DNA from: Salinilacustrithrix flava
GTDB taxonomy: Bacteria > Actinomycetota > Acidimicrobiia > Acidimicrobiales > Salinilacustritrichaceae
Direction of reading: 5' to 3'
Length of the DNA stretch: 64,000 nt
Assembly (NCBI GenBank): GCA_024128875.1
Contig: JAMYFF010000001.1
Span: forward strand, 620,001-684,000
Shown: piece by piece, positions 25,674 through 36,265 of the stretch
Numbering within the stretch: position 1 is the first letter of the stretch
Layout of the letters: every line of letters starts with the position of its first letter
Translations under genes and position numbers: made by a program
Notes under the pieces: model-generated
What the model saw: the letters and a program-made list of their open reading frames with translations, nothing else
Databases searched by the model: none
What the model was told of the DNA's origin: nothing

Positions 25674-25807
25674 GTGAGGTCGGGACCGCGCAGCTCGCGC
25701 CATCCCCCGGTCTGCGGGGGTGTGCCACCGGTGCCGCGGATGCGCAGCCCGGCAGCGATGAACGCAGCGACGCCCAGGGCGGCGATGGCTCGGCGCAGCA
25801 GCGTCAT
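25670..25807 (-). CDS. 45-residue single-helix membrane protein of unknown function
   Basis: A short gene starting at ATG 25807 with GAGG a few bases upstream. The product begins MTLLRRAIAALGVAAFIAAGL, a positively charged tip and one membrane helix, and ends in a Gly/Pro-rich tail GTGGTPPQTGG. Its TGA overlaps the GTG start of the saccharopine-like gene, so they are probably co-translated. I do not recognise the family. The combination of ribosome site, overlap and membrane helix supports it. Confidence 0.5.
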   Translation of the reverse strand: MTLLRRAIAALGVAAFIAAGLRIRGTGGTPPQTGGWRELRGPDLT

Positions 25808-25885
25808 CGGGGCCTCGTCTTTCCGGGATCAGGCCGAAGTTCTGAGGCTCTGCCGAAGAACTTCAAGCTGGCCGAAGGCCAGCCG

Positions 25886-25959
<74 letters not shown>

Positions 25960-26026
25960 GGAGGAGGGGACAACATAGCAGCAGCACCCCGGGGCCCGAC
26001 CAAGCGAGCACCCGGGCGGTCGGTGC

Positions 26027-26629
26027 TCAGCGCTCCGCGCTGGAGGTGGTCTGGCGCTCGGCGGTGCGGTCGGGGCGGGGTGCGCTGCTCGAGCCGTTCG
26101 GCGTCGGCGGCGGACCGCCGGGGGCGCCGCTGCTGCGACGGCGGGCCGGGGCCACGATGAGGTCCTCGTCGATGACCGTCATCCGGATGCCGCCCGTGAG
26201 GTCGCTGATCAGGTTGAACAGGAGGGCGCCGAGGATCGCGACGAACACGCCGAGCGCCGCCAGCAGCAGGCCGGCGACGGCGGCGGCGCGGAAGACGACC
26301 TCGCCGAGGATCTCGAAGGTGTCGTAGCCGCCGGCGTCCTCGAAGAACCCCTCGATGCCGTCGATCGTGCCGACGCGATCGGCCGCCTGCCACAGCAGGT
26401 AGCCGCTGGTCATGCCGACGAGGTACCCGCACAGGGAGAAGACCAGAGCGAGCTTGGCCACGGACCAGATCTCGAGGTGGCGGACGACGCGGTGGACCTT
26501 GCGGACCTTGCGACCGCGGCCCCGTCGGGAGCGGGATGTCGCCGGCGCGCTCCGTCGCTCGTCCGGCACCGCCGGCTGGGGCCCCGTGGCATCGGGCGAC
26601 GGCCGCATACCTGTGGGGTCGGTCGACAT
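26027..26629 (-). CDS. DUF3566-family membrane protein
   Basis: A 200-residue protein with two membrane helices (about 55-78 and 110-135) joined by an outer loop with IDGIEGFFEDAGG. The ATG at 26629 is chosen because MSTDPTGMRPSPD leads into the proline-rich and Arg-rich cytosolic tail before the helices. The segment RKVRKVHRVVRHLEIWSVAKLALVF and the end LFNLISDLTGGIRMTVIDED are the hallmarks of the family, which is nearly always next to gyrA in actinobacteria and is thought to help cell envelope or division functions. The C-terminal tail is disordered. It precedes tRNA-Ile. Confidence 0.8.
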   Translation of the reverse strand: MSTDPTGMRPSPDATGPQPAVPDERRSAPATSRSRRGRGRKVRKVHRVVRHLEIWSVAKLALVFSLCGYLVGMTSGYLLWQAADRVGTIDGIEGFFEDAGGYDTFEILGEVVFRAAAVAGLLLAALGVFVAILGALLFNLISDLTGGIRMTVIDEDLIVAPARRRSSGAPGGPPPTPNGSSSAPRPDRTAERQTTSSAER

Positions 26630-26777
26630 CGTGCTCCAGTGTAGGAATGGGCGTCCCGCTCGCCCGACCGCGGCGATCGTAGCGGTGGCACCCCCGGACG
26701 CGGTGCCGCCCGGTGAGCGCTCCCGCACGCCCACCGGGTCGGCCGCTGCACTGCTCCGCCCGGCAGCGCTGCCCGCT

Positions 26778-26804
26778 CGCACCCCGGCCCAGCTCCGGGG
26801 TTGC
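26778..26804 (-). terminator. Terminator after the LAATG surface protein gene
   Basis: ACCCCGG at 26781-26787 pairs with CCGGGGT at 26795-26801 around a 7-nt loop, and GC/GC pairs extend the base. It lies just downstream of the surface protein stop on the minus strand. Confidence 0.55.
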
Positions 26805-26816
26805 GGTCCTGCTCCC

Positions 26817-27740
26817 TCAGGCTCCGATGACGGAACCTGCCTGGCGCCGGCCCAGGGCCTGCAGGCCGAGGCCGGCCAGCAGCAGGGTGGCGCCGACGAT
26901 GGCCAGCAGCGTCGTGGTGCTGGTGCCGGTCGCGGCCAGAGCGGTCACCTGCGCACCTCCCGGGGTCCGGGTGGTCACCGAGCCGAGCACCTCAGGGGTG
27001 CGGTTCGGGTTGACGCTCGGTGCGGCAGACGGGGAGGCCGGGGCTGCCGGCGCCGGGGTGTTGGTCACGGCCGGCCGGGTCGGGGCGGCCGGCTGGGCCG
27101 GGACCGCCGGCACGACCGGCTTGGTGACCGTGTCGGCCGAGATGATGACAACCGGCTTGGCCGGCTCGGGCTCCGGATCGGCCTGCTGCTCGGGCTGCTC
27201 GGTGACCTCGGGGGCCTCGGTGCTGTCACCCTCGACGACCACGTCGTCGTCGCCGCCGTTGTCGGTGCCGTCCTGACCGGTCGGGTTGTTCTCGTTCCCG
27301 TCGCCCGGCGCGCCGTCGCTGTTGCCGCCGGCGTTGCCGTCCTCGTTCCCGTCACCTTCGTCGTCGCCGGTGCCGTCGCCTTCGCCGGTCCCGCCACCGG
27401 TGTTGTTGCCGTCGCCTTCGACGACCTCATCGTCTTCGATCGGATCGTTCTCGCACGGCTCACCCTCCTCGTGGTCGCCCTCGAGGATCTGGTCACCGTG
27501 GTTCGTGTGACCGTTGAGGGCGCCATCGTCGTCCACCTCGAGGACACGGCCCTCGTGGCAGACCAGCGTGCGGGTGGTCCCGAGACCGGGGTGCTCCTGG
27601 CCCGACCGATCGCGGTCCTTGCCCGGCGTGCCCTCCGGCTTCTCGGCCAGGGCGGCGGGGGCGGCGACGGAGAGCACGAGGCTGATCACGCCGGTCGACA
27701 CGAGGAGGCGACGGACGCCTCGGGTGGTCTTGGACTGCAT
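26817..27740 (-). CDS. Secreted acidic surface protein with LAxTG sortase signal
   Basis: A 307-residue exported protein. The ATG at 27740 follows GGAG by five bases. A signal peptide (about 1-32, ending AALAEK) is followed by about 60 residues of folded-looking sequence with two Cys. A long Asp/Glu/Gly/Asn-rich stretch (about 95-180) and a Pro/Ala/Thr-rich stalk (about 195-265) come next. The C-terminus has LAATG, a hydrophobic helix LLAIVGATLLLAGLGLQAL and a basic tail, the classical layout of a sortase substrate. LAxTG is the signal of class E sortases. No sortase gene is in the window. Function is unknown; the stalk suggests display at the cell surface. Confidence 0.75.
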   Translation of the reverse strand: MQSKTTRGVRRLLVSTGVISLVLSVAAPAALAEKPEGTPGKDRDRSGQEHPGLGTTRTLVCHEGRVLEVDDDGALNGHTNHGDQILEGDHEEGEPCENDPIEDDEVVEGDGNNTGGGTGEGDGTGDDEGDGNEDGNAGGNSDGAPGDGNENNPTGQDGTDNGGDDDVVVEGDSTEAPEVTEQPEQQADPEPEPAKPVVIISADTVTKPVVPAVPAQPAAPTRPAVTNTPAPAAPASPSAAPSVNPNRTPEVLGSVTTRTPGGAQVTALAATGTSTTTLLAIVGATLLLAGLGLQALGRRQAGSVIGA

Positions 27741-28054
27741 GTGAACTCCGTTCGGAAGCTGGCGACCGGTCATCTGCCCATCGCCTGGGTCAGAACGGAC
27801 CGGTCTCGCCACTCACTCCCCGCACGGCCGTTAGGCGGCCGAGTTCACCTCGAGAGGTGAGCCGTGCGGATCATCGTGTTCCGTAGGATTCCGACGCTGT
27901 GAACGCCGTGAGTGACAGTGTGCTCACTCTCAGCGGTCAGCACATGGGCCGAACGGCCCATTGTCAACCGATCGTCACTTCCGGGACTTCTGGTTCGGAC
28001 CGGTCCGACCATTCCGCCCGCCTCGCTGCGTGGTCGGAGCACACTCCGGACGCG
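27741..28054. promoter_or_regulatory. Gene-free region with three inverted repeats upstream of the LAATG surface protein gene
   Basis: No gene is seen here. Three perfect palindromes lie in it: TCACCTC/GAGGTGA at 27845-27860, GAGTGA/TCACTC at 27910-27929 with an 8-bp spacer, and ATGGGCCG/CGGCCCAT at 27944-27961 with a 2-bp spacer. They could be operators or a structured leader for the surface protein gene. No known riboswitch fold was recognised. Confidence 0.4.
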
Positions 28055-28086
28055 GCGGAGCCGCCCGGGTGACCGGGCGGCTCCGC
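28055..28086 (-). terminator. Terminator after the LPRTG surface protein gene
   Basis: A perfect 14-bp GC-rich stem, 28055-28068 with 28073-28086, has a GTGA loop. It lies 21 bp after the surface protein stop on the minus strand. Confidence 0.7.
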
Positions 28087-28107
28087 GTGGTTCCGATGTG
28101 CGATCGG

Positions 28108-29058
28108 TCAGCTCGTCCGAGCAGCGCGGAGGCGGGTGCTCGTCACGTGGAAGCCGAAGCCCAGCAGCACCAGGCCCAGGCCGAGCGCAGCCAGGTAGGT
28201 GTTCTCGTCACCGGTGCGGGGCAGCGAACGGACCGTCTGGGCGCCGAGGACCTGCGTGTTGCGGTCCGTGGCGCTCTCGACGGCCGGCTGCGCCGGGCTG
28301 GCCGGCGTGGCCGGGTTGACCTCGGGCTCGGCCGGCGTCGCCGGGGTCACCGGGTTCTGCACGACCTCATCACCCTCGACATCGGTGTCGGAGTCGGTCT
28401 CCTCGACGGTCTCGCCACCCTCGTCGGCGCCATCGCCCTCGTCAGTGCCCTCACCGTCGTCGATGACGTCGACGTCGTCACCATCGTCACCCTCGTCGGA
28501 GTCGTCGTCACCCTCGTCGGTGCCGTCGTCACCCTCGTCGCCGTTGTCGTCGTCGTTGTCACCGGTGTCGTCCTCGTTGTCACCGGTGTCGTCCTCGTTG
28601 TCACCGGTGTCGTCCTCGTTGTCACCGGTGTCGTCGTCGTTGTCATCGTCATCCGGCTGCTGACCGGGGGCGCCATCCCGACCGAGGCAGAGACCCTCGT
28701 TGTCGTCCTCGAAGTCGTCGTCGTTGCCGCAGCCGTTGTTGCCGTCCTGATCGTCCTTGTCGACGCCGCCTTCCCCACCGGGCTTGTCGGCACCACCGTT
28801 GGACCGATCCGGTCCCCGACCGTCGTCGTCGGGATCGGACTGGGCGTTGCCCTGGGTCCCGGAACCACCGGGCTCGACCGAGCGGTCCTTGCCGGAGGGA
28901 TGGGCGTTGTCGCCGTCGTCGGCCACATCCGACGTGGCGCTCGTGCCGTCACGCTCGGGCTGGCTGGCGCCGACGAGGCCGGCGCTGCCGAAGACCAGCG
29001 CGAGGGCACCGATCAGGAGGGAGAACGTCTGGAGGAATCTGCTGGATGGGTGTCGCAT
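28108..29058 (-). CDS. Secreted highly acidic surface protein with LPxTG sortase signal
   Basis: A 316-residue exported protein. The ATG at 29058 follows GTGGAG by a few bases. The signal peptide (about 1-32) ends VGASQ. The centre (about 35-235) is dominated by Asp, Gly, Asn and Glu, with four tandem copies of the heptad DDTGDNE and later EGDDGTDEGDDD. A Pro/Ala stalk with PVTPATPAEPEVNPATPASP follows. The C-terminus has LPRTG, a hydrophobic helix and the tail RLRAARTS, a standard LPxTG anchor for class A-type or similar sortases. The acidic centre may bind calcium or other cations. It is a paralogue-like neighbour of the LAATG protein but uses a different sorting motif. Confidence 0.75.
   Translation of the reverse strand: MRHPSSRFLQTFSLLIGALALVFGSAGLVGASQPERDGTSATSDVADDGDNAHPSGKDRSVEPGGSGTQGNAQSDPDDDGRGPDRSNGGADKPGGEGGVDKDDQDGNNGCGNDDDFEDDNEGLCLGRDGAPGQQPDDDDNDDDTGDNEDDTGDNEDDTGDNEDDTGDNDDDNGDEGDDGTDEGDDDSDEGDDGDDVDVIDDGEGTDEGDGADEGGETVEETDSDTDVEGDEVVQNPVTPATPAEPEVNPATPASPAQPAVESATDRNTQVLGAQTVRSLPRTGDENTYLAALGLGLVLLGFGFHVTSTRLRAARTS
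28555..28638 (-). repeat. Four tandem 21-bp repeats inside the surface protein gene
   Basis: Units at 28555-28575, 28576-28596, 28597-28617 and 28618-28638 are identical or differ by one base and encode the heptad DDTGDNE. The near-identity at DNA level suggests recent slippage-driven expansion. Confidence 0.9.
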
Positions 29059-29380
29059 GGCTGGCTCCACTTGGGGGGTCGGGCCGCGCGAGGTCGCGCG
29101 GCAGCTCACGTCGGACCACCGTCTGCCGCCCCGCCCGCCGTGTCTGTGCTCGGCGTGGTCCCGAAGGACCGTGGGTGGATCACTCGGTGCGTCCCTGTCG
29201 GCTCGCTCTCTGTCCAGGGCGGCGGTGGAGGTGAACCCCGATATGCGCGATCTGACGACTTTCTGTGGCAATCCGTCCGACACTTTCCGTGGTCACCCCG
29301 CGACGTGCTGCGCTCGTGAGATTTCCACCACGGAGCGTGCGGAAGCGCCGTCACTCCCGGGTCCTGTCGGTGCCGGCGGC
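29059..29380. other. Gene-free divergent spacer between the LPRTG protein gene and gyrA
   Basis: The 449-bp stretch 29059-29507 has no supported gene. Its left part would hold the promoter of the surface protein gene; no clear -35/-10 pair was recognised. The gyrA promoter elements follow at 29381-29402. Confidence 0.5.
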
Positions 29381-29402
29381 TAGAATCACCCTGTTGTGAT
29401 TC
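29381..29402 (+). promoter_or_regulatory. gyrA promoter -10 element overlapped by a palindrome
   Basis: TAGAAT at 29381-29386 is a good -10 element about 120 bp before gyrA, but no clear -35 is seen. It overlaps the inverted repeat GAATCAC (29383-29389) and GTGATTC (29396-29402), separated by 6 bp. A regulator binding there would cover the transcription start. Confidence 0.5.
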
Positions 29403-29507
29403 GCCGAGAGGTCACCCCTGTGCCCCCGGCTCCCCCATGGGGAGCGGTGCGCGACACGGTGATCGACCGCCCGGCTGCACCCACCGCCCACCGCCAGGAG
29501 CCTGCCC

Positions 29508-31988
<2,481 letters not shown>

Positions 31989-32035
31989 CCCTCCCGCTGG
32001 CGACTTCCCCCGGGTTGCGCTCCTGGGAGGTCGCC

Positions 32036-32371
32036 ATGTCCATCCACCGCTCCGACCGAGGGCAGGCCACACCGCTGTGGGCCGTCGTCCTCGTGCTCGC
32101 CGGGCTCCTGCTCGTCCCCACCGGGCTGCTCGTCCGCGCCACGGTCCAACGGGCCGAGGCCCGCTCCGCCGCCGACGCCGCAGCCCTGGCCGGCGCGCTC
32201 GAGGGCGAGGACGCGGCCCGATCCGTGGCCGAGGCCAACGGCGGCGAGCTGATCGACTACCAGGCCCGGGGCGACCTCGTCGAGGTCACCGTGATGGTCG
32301 GGGATCGGCGGGCCACCGCTCGGGCGGAGCGCTCCCTCCGCCTGGAGACGCCATCCCCGCCCGACCGATGA
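32036..32371 (+). CDS. TadE/TadG-like small membrane protein
   Basis: A 111-residue protein starting at ATG 32036 after TGGGAGGTCGCC. It begins with SIHRSDRGQATPLWAVVL, a basic patch, Gly-Gln-Ala and one membrane helix (about 12-35). This is the look of TadE/TadG or helicase/secretion neighbourhood proteins that anchor pseudopilins. The rest is a short outer domain with AARSAADAAALAGALEG, the alanine-rich helix common in TadG. It overlaps the diguanylate cyclase gene in the arrangement ATGA. No tad genes lie beside it. Confidence 0.55.
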   Translation: MSIHRSDRGQATPLWAVVLVLAGLLLVPTGLLVRATVQRAEARSAADAAALAGALEGEDAARSVAEANGGELIDYQARGDLVEVTVMVGDRRATARAERSLRLETPSPPDR

Positions 32372-34305
32372 CCCGGGGCCATGGTGCGCTGCGAGCCCCA
32401 CCGGGCATGCTTCGTGGGATGAGCTCGCAGCGGGTCGGCACGGGGATCGGGTGGCTGCGCATCCGCAGCGTGATCCTCCTCGGCCTGCTCGTGCCCGTGC
32501 TCGGCCTCGCCGTCATCTCGGGGAGGGAGATCGCCGGCAAGCAGGACGAACGGGACGCATCGGTCCGCCTCCGGGATGCGGCGGACCAGCTCCGGGCCGG
32601 GATCGACTTCCGCTCGGCCGTGGCGACCGAGGAGATCCACTCGACGGTGCTCGGACTCGCCCTCGATCTCGGGATCGACGCCGACGACACCGAGCAGATC
32701 GACGCGCGGCGGGTCCGGGCTGACCTGGCCGACGCCCGCGGCGCCGTCGACGACGCCCGCGCCGAGGAGGCCGGGCCGGTCGTCGCCGACGAGCTCCGCC
32801 GCCTCGATGACCTGCGCGCGGACCTGGACGCCGGCCGCGCCGGCCGGGATGCGGTCTCGGACGTCTTCACCGAGCTCAACCTGGCGCTGGCCGAGCAGTG
32901 GGAGGTCGACCTCGCCGAGATCGAGCGGACCGCAGACCTGCAACCCCAGACCGGGGCGGTGCGCGCCCGGCTCCGCACCCTCCGCTACTCGATCGAGGCG
33001 TTCTCCCTCGGTGGGCCACGCATCAACACCGCACTCGAGCTGCTCCTCGACGGGCCGACCACGGCGGCCACCGAGCGCTTGGTCGGCCTCAACGACCGGT
33101 TCGCGATGGCCGTGCTGCGGGCCACGCCCCCCGAGGGATCGGCGGCCGAGCGCGCCTGGCGCACCTTCGAGCAGGACGAGTCCGTGGCGATCACCGAATC
33201 GACCCTGTCGGCGGCGGTCGACGTCGGGCTCGGTTCGTCGCCGCCCTGGCAGGAGCTGGAGCTCGGCCTCGTCGCCGCCGGCCTGGCGGACGGTGAGCGG
33301 TGGGGGCTGCTGCTCACCGAGGTGGTCGGCGCCGCAGCGCGGGACCTCTCGGAGGCCGCCGACGCCCACGCGGCCGACGCCGGCTACGACGTCCGCAACG
33401 AGACCCTGCTCGCCGCCGGCCTCGTGCTGGCGTCGGTGGCCGTCGGGTTGGTCACGGCCGCGGCACTCGCCCGACCGGCCCGTGACCTGCAGGCGGCCGC
33501 GCGCCGCGTGGAGGCCGGGGACTTCGAGTCCGACCCGGTCCCGGTCCGGGGCCCGAGCGAGCTGCGCGAGACCGGCGTGGCCTTCAACGACATGGCGGCC
33601 ACCCTCGCGGCCGTGGAGGACCACGCCGTCGCCCTGGCCGAGGACCCCGACGATCCCGTGCTCGACGACCCGCTTCCCGGACGGACCGGCCTCGCGCTGC
33701 AGCAGGCGATCGACCGGCTGCGCACCTCGGTCCACCAGGCCGAGACCCACCGCGCCGAGCTGTTCGAGCTGGCGACCCACGACGGCCTCACCGGCCTGCT
33801 CAACCGGGCCGCGGCCTTCACCGCCATCCAGCGCGACCTGTCCCGCGCCCGCCGCGACGGCACGCACCTCCTCGCGTTCTACGTCGACCTCGACGGGTTG
33901 AAGCAGCTCAACGACACCTACGGCCACGACGTCGGCGACGAGGCCATCGTCCGCACCGCAGAGGCCCTGCGCACCACGACCCGCGAGAGCGACGTGGTGG
34001 CCCGGCTCGGCGGGGACGAGTTCATGGTCGTCGGTCCGGTGCCCGAGGGTGGTCGGGAGGAGATCGCCGCCTTCGCCGAGCGCATCCGGGCCGCCGTGTC
34101 CCTGCAGTCCGTCACGCTCGACCACGACGAGGCCGCACCCCTGCGGTGCTCCATCGGGGTGGCCCTGTCCGACGAGCGGACGGCCACCGCCGAGGGCCTG
34201 GTCCGCGCCGCCGATGAAGCCATGTACGCGGCCAAGCATGCCGGCCGCGACCGGATCGCCTGGGTCGACGCGAGCCCCGAACCACGTGACGGCACCCCGC
34301 GATAG
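32368..34305 (+). CDS. Membrane-bound diguanylate cyclase with HAMP and GGDEF domains
   Basis: A 645-residue signalling enzyme. The ATG at 32368 overlaps the preceding stop; ATG codons at 32407 and 32419 are possible later starts, as none has a strong ribosome site. Two membrane helices (about 35-55 and 340-362) enclose a helical outer sensor of about 290 residues. A HAMP-like segment follows, then a GGDEF domain (about 475-630). GGDEF is intact in VARLGGDEFMVV, and the inhibitory I-site RxxD (RESD) sits five residues before it. It would make cyclic di-GMP from two GTP. The next gene is a paralogue. Confidence 0.85.
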   Translation: MTRGHGALRAPPGMLRGMSSQRVGTGIGWLRIRSVILLGLLVPVLGLAVISGREIAGKQDERDASVRLRDAADQLRAGIDFRSAVATEEIHSTVLGLALDLGIDADDTEQIDARRVRADLADARGAVDDARAEEAGPVVADELRRLDDLRADLDAGRAGRDAVSDVFTELNLALAEQWEVDLAEIERTADLQPQTGAVRARLRTLRYSIEAFSLGGPRINTALELLLDGPTTAATERLVGLNDRFAMAVLRATPPEGSAAERAWRTFEQDESVAITESTLSAAVDVGLGSSPPWQELELGLVAAGLADGERWGLLLTEVVGAAARDLSEAADAHAADAGYDVRNETLLAAGLVLASVAVGLVTAAALARPARDLQAAARRVEAGDFESDPVPVRGPSELRETGVAFNDMAATLAAVEDHAVALAEDPDDPVLDDPLPGRTGLALQQAIDRLRTSVHQAETHRAELFELATHDGLTGLLNRAAAFTAIQRDLSRARRDGTHLLAFYVDLDGLKQLNDTYGHDVGDEAIVRTAEALRTTTRESDVVARLGGDEFMVVGPVPEGGREEIAAFAERIRAAVSLQSVTLDHDEAAPLRCSIGVALSDERTATAEGLVRAADEAMYAAKHAGRDRIAWVDASPEPRDGTPR

Positions 34306-34373
34306 CGCGAACAGCGCGCAGATCGGGCCCTTGTACCCTTCACTCGGTGCCCGATTCGTCCGATGAAGGGGAC

Positions 34374-36260
34374 ATGGGCGCGCCGCACCTCCCCGACCCC
34401 CGGCGCGCTCGTCGCTATCCACTGCACGTGCTGCTGCTGGTCGGGATGCTCGTGCCCCTCCTGGGAGCGACCCTCGTCGCCGGGTCGGTGGTGCGGGACC
34501 GGTACGTGGTCCGCTCGGCATCGTTGGCACTGGAGTCCCGCGCCGCAGACCTCGCGCTCCAGACGCAGTTCGTGTCGGCGCTCGCCGCCGAGGAGACCCA
34601 CAGCAACCTCCTCGCCCTGGCCGCCGGGTACGACGGGGACGCCCAGGACACCTTCGACTTCGACTTCGACGTGACGCGGGCCCGGTTGGCCGGCGCCCGG
34701 GCGGTCGTCGACAGCACCCGGTTCGCCGATCTGCGCACGACCCTCGCCCTCGACGAACCCCTGCAGCGGTTCCGGGCGCGCATCGACCTCGGCTCCGCCG
34801 ACTACGAGGCGGTCAGCACCTTCTTCGACATCACCGACGTCACGATCGAGCTCGCCTGGGAGGCCGCGATGGAGGAGGTGAACCGCTACGCCGACCAGGA
34901 GGCCCTGCCGGCCGGGCTGCGCATGCGACTGCGGAGCCTGCGCGGCGTCATGACCGCCCTGAGCGTCAGCGATGACCGCATCGACCACACCATCGCGCTG
35001 CTCACCTCGACCCCGACCGCCACGCGGACCCGGTTGCTGATCGACAGCTCCGCCCGGTTCGCCGCCGGGCTCGACGCCACACGGGAGACGGCCAGCCCGC
35101 GCCTGGCCGGCACGCTCGACCGACTGGAGTCCTCCCCGGCCGCGCAGCGCACCGAGGAGGCGATCGATGTGGCCACCCAGATCGGCCTGGGCGTCGCACC
35201 GCCGCTCGGCGACGTCGAGCCGGCCGTCCTCGCCGCCAGCCTCACCGACGGGGCCCGCTGGGCGATCCTGCTCACCGACGTCGTCCGGGCCGCGGCCGTC
35301 GACCTCGAGGAGGCCGCCTCCGAGCACGCGGCGTGGGCCCAGCGGACGATGGCGATCCAGCTGCTGGGGATGAGCGCGCTCGTGGTCGTGTCGATCGGGG
35401 TCGGCACGGCGATGACCCGGGCGATCACGGGGCCCGTCCACCGGCTCGAGGGCGCCGTGCGCCAGGTGGAGGCCGGGGAGTTCCAGCTCGAACCGCTGCC
35501 GGACCGGGGTCCCCGGGAGCTGGCCGCGATGGCCCGCGCCTTCAACGACATGTCCGGCACCCTCGCCGCGGTCGAGGACCACGCCGTCGCCCTCGCCGCC
35601 GACCCCGGATCACCGGTGCTGGACGAGGCGCTTCCCGGGCGGACCGGGGAGGCCATGCAGGCGGCCATCGACCGCCTGCGGGCCTCGATCGCGGAGGCCG
35701 AGGCCCGCCGGGCCGAGCTCGTCGAGCTCGCCTCCCACGATGCCCTCACCGGTCTGCTCAACCGGGGCGCGGCCATGGAGGCCCTCGCTCGTGATCTCGC
35801 CCGGGCGAAGCGGGACGGCTCCTCCCTGCTCGCCCTCTTCATCGACCTCGACGGCCTCAAGGCGATCAACGACACCTACGGCCACGCCACCGGGGACGAG
35901 GCCATCCGGGGCGTCGCTGACGCGCTCGTCGCTGCCACCCGGGACGGCGACGTGGTCGCCCGGCTCGGCGGCGACGAGTTCCTGGTCGTCGGCCCCCTCC
36001 CGAAGGGAGGCCACGCCGACGCCGACGGCTTCGCCCACCGGCTCCACGACGCCGTGCGCGCCCGGACGGTGCGCACCAGCGACGGGACCGAGGTCTCGCT
36101 GCGGTGCAGCATCGGTGCCGCCGTGTCCGGCCCCGACACCGCCACCGTCGACGACCTGGTGCGGACCGCCGATCTGGCCCTCTACGAGGCCAAGGACGCC
36201 GGGCGGGACCGGGTGGCGTGGGCGCCCGGCACGGGACGCCGCCTCGACCGGATGACCTGA
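34374..36260 (+). CDS. Membrane-bound diguanylate cyclase, paralogue of the upstream gene
   Basis: A 628-residue protein. The ATG at 34374 is preferred over an upstream GTG (34347) because AAGGGG lies 4 bases before it. The architecture is the same as in the upstream gene: a membrane helix (about 20-40), a helical outer domain with LAAEETHSNLLALAAGYDG, a second helix (about 325-345), HAMP and GGDEF. VARLGGDEFLVV is intact and the I-site reads RDGD. The two outer domains are clearly homologous but differ, so they may sense different signals. It converges on the FMN/GAF gene with a 5-bp gap. Confidence 0.85.
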   Translation: MGAPHLPDPRRARRYPLHVLLLVGMLVPLLGATLVAGSVVRDRYVVRSASLALESRAADLALQTQFVSALAAEETHSNLLALAAGYDGDAQDTFDFDFDVTRARLAGARAVVDSTRFADLRTTLALDEPLQRFRARIDLGSADYEAVSTFFDITDVTIELAWEAAMEEVNRYADQEALPAGLRMRLRSLRGVMTALSVSDDRIDHTIALLTSTPTATRTRLLIDSSARFAAGLDATRETASPRLAGTLDRLESSPAAQRTEEAIDVATQIGLGVAPPLGDVEPAVLAASLTDGARWAILLTDVVRAAAVDLEEAASEHAAWAQRTMAIQLLGMSALVVVSIGVGTAMTRAITGPVHRLEGAVRQVEAGEFQLEPLPDRGPRELAAMARAFNDMSGTLAAVEDHAVALAADPGSPVLDEALPGRTGEAMQAAIDRLRASIAEAEARRAELVELASHDALTGLLNRGAAMEALARDLARAKRDGSSLLALFIDLDGLKAINDTYGHATGDEAIRGVADALVAATRDGDVVARLGGDEFLVVGPLPKGGHADADGFAHRLHDAVRARTVRTSDGTEVSLRCSIGAAVSGPDTATVDDLVRTADLALYEAKDAGRDRVAWAPGTGRRLDRMT

Positions 36261-36265
36261 GCCGC

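Noticed and set aside
27741..28054. A cyclic di-AMP or other known riboswitch
   Set aside because: No known motif could be traced; only simple palindromes are seen.
28555..28638. CRISPR-like array
   Set aside because: The repeats are directly adjacent without spacers and lie in frame within a coding sequence.
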